Shown here one piece after another: positions 32,959-42,852 of a stretch of 60,000 nt of DNA. Source of the stretch: Polytrichum commune (Eukaryota > Streptophyta > Polytrichopsida > Polytrichales > Polytrichaceae); NCBI GenBank assembly GCA_950295325.1, contig OX485806.1, positions 1,614,001 to 1,674,000 on the forward strand, in the 5' to 3' direction. The notes under the pieces are model-generated. The model had not been told where the DNA came from. It saw only the letters and a list, made by a program, of their open reading frames with translations, and made no database searches. The translations under genes were made by a program, and so were the position numbers. Position 1 is the first letter of the stretch; every line of letters starts with the position of its first letter.

Positions 32959-35900
32959 CTAAGGCAAAATGATGCCGTGTCCTACAAAACTGTTCGGCCC
33001 TAAGGGGGACCGCTGAAGAGGGCTCTCGCAAGGCCACTGGATGTCGATGAAGATAAAAACATCGCGATGTTAGAGAGGTTACGAACGCGCGTTCGTTAAA
33101 AAATGGTATTCTCAGAGGAGAGTTACCTCGTCATCGGGGGGAGGGGTAGCGGCGCTGGACCGAGCAGCAGGTCCCTCCTCAACGATTAACGAACGCGCGT
33201 TCGTAACCTCCACAGCTGCAGCCGCCTCTGTCTCCATGGCCTCTGCCTCACGCTCCGGTTGAGAGGCCTGTGTCGCTTGGATGCGCAGCGCGTCTTCTTC
33301 CTCGGCGCCCAGGTCGAGCGCGTCCATCCTGACATCCTCCATCCACGCCGCATGGGTTTCTTCCACGTCCATCCCATGCACCCCTGGTGCGTCATTGGGG
33401 CTCCCCTGCGTGTCCTCCACAATGACCATGTCAGTGTGTCGCGCAGAGTCATCGCCATGTCTGTCTACTACCCTGGGGACGACGGTGAAAGACGATGCAT
33501 CGGTGTATGAGGGCAGTCCTACCCTTGAAGGGGGAGGGGTGAGGACTGGAGGACCTGAAGATTCACGAACGCGCGTTCGTAAATCCTCGTCCTCCTGGAT
33601 GGCCGCCGCCACAGCATCGTGGGAGGTGGTCGAGGGAACCTCTGGTGGCGGAGGAGTGCCAACAGGCGTGGGGTGGGGCGCCTGCTGGCGGGAAGGCCCT
33701 CCGGTGAACATGCCCGGTGGAGGGGATTGGGAGGGGTATCCTCCAGTGAAGGGGTAGGCCGGCTGGGGGGGGCGCCGAGAAGCTCTGCATACGCTGGAGC
33801 ATGGCGAGGATGGCGTCCGTCTTCTCGTTGGACTGCCTCAGCTCCTCCTGAATTGCGAACATTTTCTTGGCATTCTCCTCTGCCGCCTTCGCCATGTCCT
33901 CCTTCATCTTTTGCTCGAGCTTGGCGTTAAGCTCGGCGACGGACAACGCCTCCTCCTTGACCCGCTTGTTCTTGTCGAAGTCTACCCCCAGCTCGACCAT
34001 GATCTCCATGTCGCCCTCGTCCTCATCGGAGACCTCGATGATTGCCCCCGGAGGCAGCTCCACGTAGGGGGTCTTCTTCATCCTCCGCCTCGTGTTGCGG
34101 TACTGGTCCAACGTCGGTCGGGACCGTTGGTCCAGAAGGTCGAGGTTCTCCATCTTGGGAACCACGATCGGCCTGGGCGACACGGATGTCGAGCATCCCC
34201 CGGGAGTGCCGAATGCCTCCGCTCCAGACGTTCTCGCGGGGAGGACATCTTGGGTTGTCCCCGCCGACGACCCCGTGTATCCACCCGGAGTCCCTTGCAC
34301 GTCGGATGGATTTCCCGACGGCGCCAAAATGCGGAGAGGAGTGACGTCCAAGGATCGGAGGATCGCCTCGACGTTGTAGGAGGGCGCGGGCTCGTCGTCG
34401 TCCGTCTCCATGGCGGGCATGCCTTCGTCGACGGGCATGTTGATGTCCGTCCTCGGGAGGGACATGTCCTCCAGGTCCATCGTGGAGGCCTTCGCCCTGT
34501 GCACGTGGAAGTCCTCCTCGTCGATGGCTTCAATGAAGCTGTTGACGACCAGCCCCAGCATCTGAGATTCAAGCAAATACGTTAGAAAATACGAACGTGC
34601 GTTCGTAAACATCAACGACGAGAAACAATGTCATCAAACCCAAGACAAGTTGAGGTGAACTTTAACGAACGAGCGTTCGTAAATATTAGTTGGAGAGCTT
34701 ACCATCGCAGCGTACATGAACTTGCTGCCGCCACAAACGTTGTACACGGTCTCTCCGCTTATTGCCACGCTCTGCAAAACGGAGACGTAGAACTCCAACC
34801 TGAGTTCCATCGCCGGGAAGACAGTGTACAAGGTCTCCTGCAGCAGATCCTTGGGAGGGGGATGGGGGATGCTGTAGATCTTCTTGAACGTAGTGTTCGC
34901 CTTGACAGGGGCTCGCCCATTCCGCAGCGCGTTGTACGTCAAGAAGACGAGGCTGACCGCCCCCACCTGTTTGTTCCCCCTGGCCTCGTTGATGGCCACG
35001 ATCCCTTCCATCTTGGCGGGCACGTAAGTGCTGTGGAAGATGCTGTACTCAAATTTGATCGACTTCTCGTACAGGTCGACTACAGCAGAGAGCTTCTCCT
35101 GCTCGACTATCCACAGCCAAACGTGAGGCTCCCTCATGTCCGGAGACTTGTGCTCCTTGAACTTGGCCATGAAGGGGTCGTAGAAAGGTATGTCCTTCCC
35201 CCCCTGCCTCGACGCACCGGGGATCCCCCTGAAATCGATCAGGGCAAATGGGCACCCCCGTCGATCCTCCCTCACCTCGGCCCTGCTCATGGTCCGGTCC
35301 CACTTGGAAAATGTCACCCTCTCCACTCCTTTTGTCAACAGACAAAATCTGGCCACTCCTTCGAATGTGGCCAACCTCTTCCGCGTCAAAAAGCTTCTGT
35401 ATTGCTCCACCTCTTGGGGATCCGTCTCGGTTTTCTTTGTCCTCTTGTTCCCCTTCTGCTTCAAAATGGAGGCGTGCTCCTTGACAAGACAACGCATTGA
35501 GGGTCCGGAGATGTTGTAGTCGACCTTGAACATCTTCCAGCTGGCCCAATTAATGTCCCCGTCGGCTAGGATGAGTGCGTACTCTGGTATTAGGGCGCTC
35601 AACTCCCTCATTGCAGCAGTCTTCAGCTTGCGGTGTTCGCACCATTCCTTGATGGAATACGTGCCGGGCTTGTGTCTTGGCCTCTTCAAAAATATCTTCG
35701 GGTATGGGATGGTTCTTCCCACAGTGTTCCCAAGAAGATGCACCGCGCACCTCTGCAACTCGGACTCTGTTAACCCTTGAAGGGACCTGAAGAACTCCCT
35801 CAGTAGTGGAGGGGCCTCCCCGGTCTTCTCCGCGCTGTACTTCTCCTCGGTGTCGGGGTTGACCAGATCGCCCGAGCTGTGCGCATCAAAAAATTGTGTC

Positions 35901-37445
35901 CACAACTCCCAAGTGTCCCTGTTGCAACAGATGAGGCGGAGCTCACCCTTGAGCTCCAGGACAGACTTGGTTGTTGTAGACTTCATGTCGATGGAGGAGA
36001 ACTTGTCCACCATCGCGTCGCAGAATGCCTGCAGCAAGAAAAACATCAGTAACGCACAAAATACGAACGCACGTTCGTAAGTTTGAATGTCAAAGAATTT
36101 GAAAATTTGAATGTCAAAGATATTTACGAACGTTCGTTCGTAAACTCACCTTCCATTGTGGAGACGGCGTCTTCGCGTTCTCCCTTTCTTTAGGGGGGCA
36201 CCCGTGGGCGACCCAGACGTCCCTTGCAGCCACTATGTTGGCTGCCCACGACGCCTCGAAGGCCTTGATTTTGTTGCCGGAGTTGAGGAAGGTGGATATC
36301 TTCCGCAGCTTGTCCCAATCGTCCGACCACACCAAGAACGCCTTCCAGTAGCGCAAGTCCTCCTTCAGCTCATGCTGGAAGTTGTCGTCCTTGAGAATTA
36401 TTTGGGACGCCTCCAAGCTGTGTTGGCCGTCTATGATCCAGAACTCTCCATTCTGGATCCGTGGCCAGTCCTTCTCCGTCGGACGGGATGTCAGCCCCTT
36501 CGGCATGACGCAGACGGTCTGCCTGTCCCACTTGACGTTGTTCATTAGATTATTTATCTGCCACTTCACACCACCGCTTTCGCGAGAGCGAACCACCCAT
36601 TTGTTGGGGGACATCTCGCACTTGAAGCAGTCCACGTTGAATGTGAAGTGGCGTCCCATGGGCCAGCAATCCTTCGAGTAGTTGTTGAAGTCTCGAAGGA
36701 TCCTCGTGGCCTTCACAGCGTCAGGGTTCTCACCCTTTTTCAAGGGGGTGGGCATTACGACAGGCGAGGTCACCTCTGCGGTCTCCGTTACTCCCGATTT
36801 CTCCATCTCCTCCCTTGTCCTCTTCGATGGCGTGGAGTGTCTACTGGGGCCCTCCGTCGCCCTGCTAGCGGAAGGCACAGGCCTGGGTGCACTTCTAGAT
36901 CCTCCTGCCCCTGATGTGGATGGTTTCCTGGGGCTCTTCTTCTTCTTGTTTGCCTCAGTGACCACACTGTTGTATTTGGAGATGTTCAATGCCAGGGCGT
37001 TCAATTTCCTTGCAGTCCAGTATGGGCTCAACGCATATTTGGAGAAGAGGCCGTCCAGGTCGAAGTGCTTGGCATCTTCCGCTACGTTATTGGTGGTGTA
37101 TTGGTAGGAGAAGGTATTTTTCTGAAAATGTAACAAGAGGTTGATATGATCCTTCTTGTTCTTCATGTCCAGAATTACATACTCCCCCTGGGCCTCTATG
37201 GACTCTATCTCCCACGTCTTCATTTGAACCCACTGTTCGGGCTGGTCCGGTCTTGTCTCCAGCTCGTAGGTGAAGCGCATGCAGAAGAGGCCGTCCCCGA
37301 TCTTCTCTGGCAGTGCCGTCCACTCCCCCATGAAGTCTTCCTTGGGGACATAGTTGTCGTTGCCGTTATCGTCTAACACCGACTCTGGGAGGCCATCGAC
37401 CTTCACCGCGAACATCTCAATGGCGCTTCTGCTTGATCTTGCCAT
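32959..37445 (-). CDS. Four-exon gene with ParB/Srx-like DGQH motif
   Basis: Exons read from the sequence: 37,445-36,150 (432 codons, ATG directly after TTGCAG), 36,028-34,703 (442 codons), 34,561-33,127 (478 codons after one base correction) and 33,036-32,959 (25 codons plus stop). All introns are phase 0 with GT-AG ends (121, 141 and 90 bp), and each contains one or two copies of the 22-bp palindrome. Residues 334-350 contain GEFWIIDGQHSLEASQI, resembling the DGxHR motif of the ParB/sulfiredoxin fold. A basic Ser/Pro linker lies at 165-215. Exon 3 has a Glu/Lys-rich coiled coil (SVAELNAKLEQKMKED...) and acidic tracts. A run of eight C's (about 33,767-33,774) puts the end of exon 3 out of frame by one base. 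The product is unknown; mobile-element protein is my best guess. Confidence 0.7.
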
Positions 37446-37473
37446 CTGCAACAGAATATAAACAATTAGTGAC

Positions 37474-38154
37474 TTTACGAACGAACGTTCGTAAGTGACA
37501 TGCATATCCCACAGACTACGCAGTGTTAATGCGTCTTTGCAATTGATGTAATTATATTTACGAACGTTCGCTCGTAAATGAGGGGTTGCAAGATCATATA
37601 AATTTTTAGTATTGAGTTTACGAACGAGCGTTCGTAAAAGATATGAAGATCAAAGAGACTACTCGTCATGAATGTGTTTGTAATATATTTGGTTATTTTT
37701 ACGAACGATCGTTCGTAAAAGATATAGGTTTTATAGGTTTGGATTCATTTACGAACGTGCGTTCGTAAGTATGTCCATTTGGTCTATCTTTTCGGATATT
37801 TGGTTGATTTATCTTTCGTAAGTACATGTGATTTGTCTTATTGGTGTTCGCAAAATTGTATTTGTTCTTTAGATATTCATAGAGGTTCATATTTAAGTTA
37901 AGGTTCTTTCTGAGTGATATTTTGAGTATATTTACGAACGTGCGTTCGTAAATATAGATCATCTCAAAGAACGTGGAGTGCGTATTTACGAACGCACGTT
38001 CGTAAATGGAGGTTCGGTATGCAGTGTATGTCCATTTACGAACGAGCGTTCGTAAATGGAGGTGGGTATGCAGTGTATGTCCATTTACGAACGAGCATTC
38101 GTAAATGGAGGTGGGTATGCAGTGTATGTCCATTTACGAACGAGCGTTCGTATA
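37474..38154. repeat. Palindrome array upstream of the DGQH gene
   Basis: Ten copies of the 22-bp palindrome start at 37,474, 37,557, 37,617, 37,698, 37,748, 37,931, 37,984, 38,034, 38,084 and 38,133. The last four are in 48-50-bp tandem units with the spacer ggaggtgggtatgcagtgta. The central dinucleotide varies (aa, tt, ag, at, tg, ca) while both half-sites stay nearly fixed. The array ends in a short (TA)(CG)-type run, tacgtatatatacgtatatg. Confidence 0.95.
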
Positions 38155-38589
38155 TGTGATGGTTTTGGGATCCCCTGTCCGTACATATATGTATTCGTGT
38201 ATATACGAATACGTATATATACGTATATGTATATAACTCACTTATTAGCTACTCTGCTTGCAGCCGTGCCTGCAAAATTTTGGTCAGAATGATGCAATTC
38301 TTCAATCATAAAGCAATTGAGATGCAGAATGAGATGCAGAATGAAACATGAAGAAAAGAGTGATAGTTCACATTGCATGTAACAAAAGAAATTGAATTCA
38401 AGAAGCAACATTTTCAGAATGTGAGAGGAGTTGGAAAGGATAACAAATTACATTGAAATGCTGCACACTGCAATCCCTGCTTCTTCTCTTTCTGAAAATC
38501 CCAGAAATCCTCACAACTGCACACTCAATTGCCTTTCAAATGCACACTCAGATAACTCTCTAATGCAGACCTCAAGCCTTCACAGCTTA

Positions 38590-38960
38590 TATACAAACCC
38601 TAGTATACTCCTATGTACACAAAACTCACAACCTTGTAGCTCTCAAGCTTCTGAACTCTTAAGCAAACCCTAAACTCTCAAGCTTCCCTAAACTCTCAAG
38701 CTTCACTTCTGAAGCTTCCCTAAACTCTCAAGCTTCACTTCTGAAGCTTCCTTAAACTCTCAAGCTTCAACTCTGAAGCTTCCTTAAACTCTCAAGCTTC
38801 TATAGATCACCCTCAAGCTCTCAATCCGAAACTCTGAAGCTTTCCTACTCAAGCTCTCAAGCTTTTGAAACTCACAAACTCTCACACTGAAAGCTTTCAC
38901 AAACTCACAAGCTTTCACAATGAAAGCTTTCACAAACTCAAAAGCTTTCACACAAGCTCT
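38590..38960. repeat. AAGCTT-rich minisatellite
   Basis: The unit cctaaactctcaagcttcac then ttctgaagctt is repeated about four times from 38,690, with diverged relatives (cacaagctttcacaatgaaa) to 38,960. No coding potential is believed, although serine- and leucine-rich frames pass through. Confidence 0.7.
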
Positions 38961-39167
38961 CAATCTGAAATCTCTCAAAACTTGCAACAAAACTAATTTA
39001 AAACTTCAAGACTAAAAAAAGCAAGAGCTTCGCTCTCTAAACGCTCCGCTCCTCCTCTCCTCGAAATGACAAATGAGGAGAAGAGGAAGGGGCGCGGGGA
39101 GGTAGGTGCGCCGCTAGGGTTTCCCAGCACCTGCCACGTGGCACAACTCCACTGGCTAGGGTTGGGA

Positions 39168-39245
39168 GAGAGATGGGATGGGATGGTATGGGAGGTGATG
39201 GGAAGGGATGGGATGGGATGGGATGCGATGGGAGATGGGAGATGG
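39168..39245 (+). repeat. GGGAT-type microsatellite
   Basis: Imperfect runs of gggat/gggatgg over about 75 bp. G-rich on the plus strand. Confidence 0.75.
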
Positions 39246-39284
39246 TTGTATATTGGAACCCTTCATGTTATTCTCATGCTTTGA

Positions 39285-39475
39285 CATATTTATATGTAAT
39301 GGACGCGTTTAAGGCATTAACTTGACAAGCTTAGTTCAAATACATGAATTTTACTCGTTTTATTTCCTTAGTACCTCTACATTTGGATTCCTTGTAAACA
39401 TATTTTAGGAAAATATGCTCAGTTAATTCGTAATAAACAATGCATGTCACTCCCTAGGTTGTCAATGTAGAATCC
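39285..39475 (+). repeat. Dispersed repeat related to 55.76-55.95 kb
   Basis: The blocks taacttgacaagcttagt, aaatacatga and gttgtcaatgtagaatccacc correspond in order to taaattgaaaagcttagta, agtacatgag and tgtcaattaggtttccaatgaagagtccac at 55,775-55,940. It is probably one end of the same element type. Confidence 0.45.
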
Positions 39476-39825
39476 ACCCCCAAAGATATATATATGGTGT
39501 TTTAAAATATAGTTTATGTAAGAGCTAGATATCTTTCAATTAATTCGATGGTTCCTCAAATAAATATTACATGCAAAAAAGAATTCATAATAATATGAGA
39601 TTGCGCAGAGTTGCTATACGATAGGATGTCAATTCAAGTTCTAATATTAGGTGTTAGCTTGAACTAATGCATTTCTGGAGTGGTCAACTATTTTGCTAGC
39701 ATCAACTACGAGCTTGCGATGAATGAAGTTAATGCAATTACAAGGGTTTTTGAGGAGTCAATATTGTTTGTGTGTGTAATGTATCCTAGTAACAATCTAA
39801 AACCTAAACCCAAATACCACATACA

Positions 39826-39906
39826 CAACTTTCACAAACCCTAAACCCCTAAACCCTACCCCCAAACCCTTACCCTAAACCCTAACCGCAAACCCTAAAC
39901 CCTACA
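39826..39906 (+). repeat. Interstitial telomere-like CCCTAAA repeat
   Basis: About 80 bp of imperfect CCCTAAAC units (aaccctaaacccctaaaccc and variants). It matches the standard plant telomere unit in degenerate form and lies in the 3.3-kb gap between the two palindrome arrays. Confidence 0.8.
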
Positions 39907-40885
39907 TCCCTGCATCTTTTTATCTTACCAACCTTTCTTATATGTGGCCATGTTGTTTTCTGAGGGCAGGTCAAATTGGTCTACCAATGTTGGTTGGATG
40001 GAGAATGCTTAATTCCGTTCATAACAACTATAATAATTGATAATGATGGCAATTGTCAATTTCACATTCCAAATTAATAGATTTGAGATAAAACTTTGGT
40101 TTAAGTGATAAGCGAAATTTCAAATATTCCCACTTTCACCTTAATAGTTCTGAGTGAAATTTCATCACACAATCCATGATCTTATTATAATAACATGCAT
40201 GTCTTAAGACTTCAATTTATATCAACACTTTAAGCTATGATGATGCACATCCTTCTCATAGGATGCAAAACATATATTAATTGTAAGTACATACTATTGT
40301 ATGCACCATTCCAAATTAATAGTGCATTTCCCCAAACCCTAAAAGTCTATTTCCAATAGGACCTCAACTCATTTAATCATGTGTCAACTTAAACTAACAA
40401 TCGAACAATGCATTCAACTATAAATATCACCAATGATCTAATAAACATTTAACCAATGTGTATCCGTACCCTTACAACAAGTGGACGAAAATTCAATTTC
40501 CAATAGGACGTCAAACACATAATAATTGTAAATATGATTCAACGTTACGGTAGCTAGTATGGTTTCAAGTCTCAATGATCATTACGCTATCATACTATGC
40601 AGCATTACAAATTGATTAATCCTTCCTACTCATGCCATTTTAATTCCTTATTTTCACACCTAGATACCATTTGAAAGAAGACCTAACTTACATATATTAT
40701 TAGGTATAATTAGTTCATAGTGTCCTCAATCTACCCTAGTGCAAGCCATTATGGATTAACCCGATTTTTTAGTTGTATTCATGCACTTGGTGACCATATT
40801 ACGGTCATTTTTTGATGTGAAACATATGATACCTATAATTTTAGGGGCGTCCGCAACATGTTTCTTAGCCACTCTGACCTCATTG

Positions 40886-40932
<47 letters not shown>

Positions 40933-41455
40933 GACTTCGACATTCATAACTTTATTAGGCATCAATTGTCAATTAACTTGGACTTCATACCTTAGTCGCA
41001 AATCATTAAATATTCAATGTTAACCATCTCCATATTTAGACATTATGTGTATATATATATATATACGTATATACATATATTTCGATGAGACCTTGGTCAC
41101 AACTAAGGTGTGCAACCGATTTATATATTTTCAATATGTTGGCGTGCATGCAAGGCATGTTCCATACATGACAATGCTATTTATATAATTCCGCATGGAT
41201 GGAATGGGAGATTGTTAGGTCAAAGAAGGCGGCGGGAATCTGCTTTTTAAAAAGCATCCAAGGGATTTTGAACCAGCGGGGTGAAGTACTTAAAGCTCTT
41301 CCCCCCACAACAAAGCTCTTTTCAGCGGCACATGCAAGTGTGCGCTCTACAGACCTCACCGAACGCGCTCAAGCCATTTCGTGTGCGCCAACCCTACACC
41401 ACCCAGGTACAGTACAGGCTGTACCTACCGCATATACCGCCGTAAATACCGGAAC
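39907..41455. other. AT-rich stretch with microsatellites
   Basis: Contains (GT)n(TA)n at 40,884-40,932 and (TA)n at 41,049-41,080. The 99-codon frame at 41,199-41,498 runs into the first palindrome and has no recognisable domain. No gene called. Confidence 0.4.
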
Positions 41456-42249
41456 TTTACGAACGCACGTTCGTAAAGATGAAGAGCTTCAGGTTTAGAC
41501 AAACGATTCGGACCTGGACATGGCAAGGATTTACGAACGCGCGTTCGTAAATTCCACATGAGAGCATGTTCTGGATTGGGCTACTCATATGGATAGTCAC
41601 ATGCACGTAATCCATCTCAGTTATTTACGAACGTGCGTTCGTAAATATGCCTTCGAGGACCATGCAGACATATTTGACCCTTATCTATTGGTACCTGATG
41701 GTCGGTAATTTACGAACGTGCGTTCGTAAATCCCACAGGAGATCATGTTTTGGATTGAGCTACTCATGGATAGTCACATGCACATCATCCATGGCATTTA
41801 TTTACGAACGTGCGTTCGTAAATATGCCTTCGAGTTTCATACATACATATTTGACCCTTGTCTATTGGTACCTGTTGGTCGGTAATTTACGAACGTGCGT
41901 TCGTAAATCCCACATGAGAGCATGTTCTGGATTGAGGTACTCATATGGTTAGTCACATGCACTTAATCCATGACAGTCATTTACGAACGTGCGTTCGTAA
42001 ATATGCCTTCGAGGATCATACATACTTATTTGACCCGTATCTATTGTTACCTGATGGTCGGGAATTTACGAACGTTCGTTCGTAAATACATGTCATTATT
42101 GTCTACGCATCCAGCAACACATCTTCATTCATGCACATCAGTATGGCAGTAATTTACGAACACAGAATAGCAAGAAAAATATGCTCATCGCTCGTCCGTG
42201 AAGGATGTGAACACGGGGTCGCACCCATTTACGAACGTCCGTTCGTAAA
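41456..42249. repeat. Palindrome array with ~178-bp higher-order repeat
   Basis: Copies of the 22-bp palindrome start at 41,456, 41,530, 41,624, 41,709, 41,801, 41,886, 41,980, 42,065 and 42,228, with a half-site at 42,153. Spacings alternate (94, 85, 92, 85, 94, 85), so pairs form units of about 178 bp with two different spacers, one containing cacatgagagcatgttctgg and one containing atatgccttcgaggaccatg. Three tandem units are present. Most copies have TG or CG in the centre. Confidence 0.95.
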
Positions 42250-42635
42250 TGGGTAGGTACGCAAAAGTCAACATAATCAAATTCACAATATGGAGGTGCT
42301 CAGTGTTCAAAATATTGTTGGAGTTGATTCAGGCATCATCTGCAGATTTGCTAATTTTGTGCGTATGGACAAGTGTTCTCTTGTGATAGTATATCGCGCA
42401 GGTTCCTAAGTCAACATGGTACTTTGACCTACAAAACCGATATTCCTCAGGGTGCTCTCATTTGAGGGATCTCGAAGGCCGCCGGATGTACATGGAGAAG
42501 TTACTGAGGTCACGAACGCGCGTTCGTAAATGCATGTGGCGTTCTCGGATTTCTGATTTCGTCGTCGGTTGTATGTGGACAGGCGCTGGTCCGAACAGCA
42601 GGGCCCTCCTGGACGACTAACGAGTGTTCTCCTCT
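42180..42635 (-). pseudogene. Decayed second copy of the DGQH gene's 3' end
   Basis: Matches 32,750-33,195 in the same orientation and order: gggtcgca-ccattt with palindrome, ggtaggtacgcaaaagtcaa, gtgatagtatatc, ctacaaaac-g, a palindrome at 42,509 equal to the one at 33,079, then ggacaggcgctggtccgaac and agcagg-ccctcct. The terminal-exon frame contains a stop. The match ends at 42,615-42,620 (gactaacgag), exactly where the other copy enters its exon-3 palindrome at 33,186. Confidence 0.75.
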
Positions 42636-42852
42636 TTGTCCATGTATTGTTTACATTAGTGAACAACCTAGACGTATGCTTAAAACGTTTTTTTGGGACG
42701 CGCGTTCGTCTTTGTGCGTGAGGTTCTCCAATGGTGCACCAAAATTTGTTTGTCAATTTTGGGCCATTTATCTCCACATATATTCTATCCTCTCTTGTAT
42801 GCATTGCGGTGGTGGTTGGGTTGATCATGTCCTGGTGGTTGGTCTAGGCTGT

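Noticed and set aside
34628-35500. 290-codon plus-strand frame opposite the DGQH gene
   Set aside because: It is antisense to exon 2, whose splice sites and phases fit the minus-strand gene.
32642-42530. CRISPR-like array from the regularly spaced palindromes
   Set aside because: Spacers are themselves repeated, the host is a eukaryote, and the repeats are full palindromes dispersed through introns and exons. There are no cas genes.
42406-42828. 140-codon minus frame at the DUF7869-like 5' end
   Set aside because: It runs through the decayed DGQH relic, a palindrome and the opposite strand of another gene; no motif.
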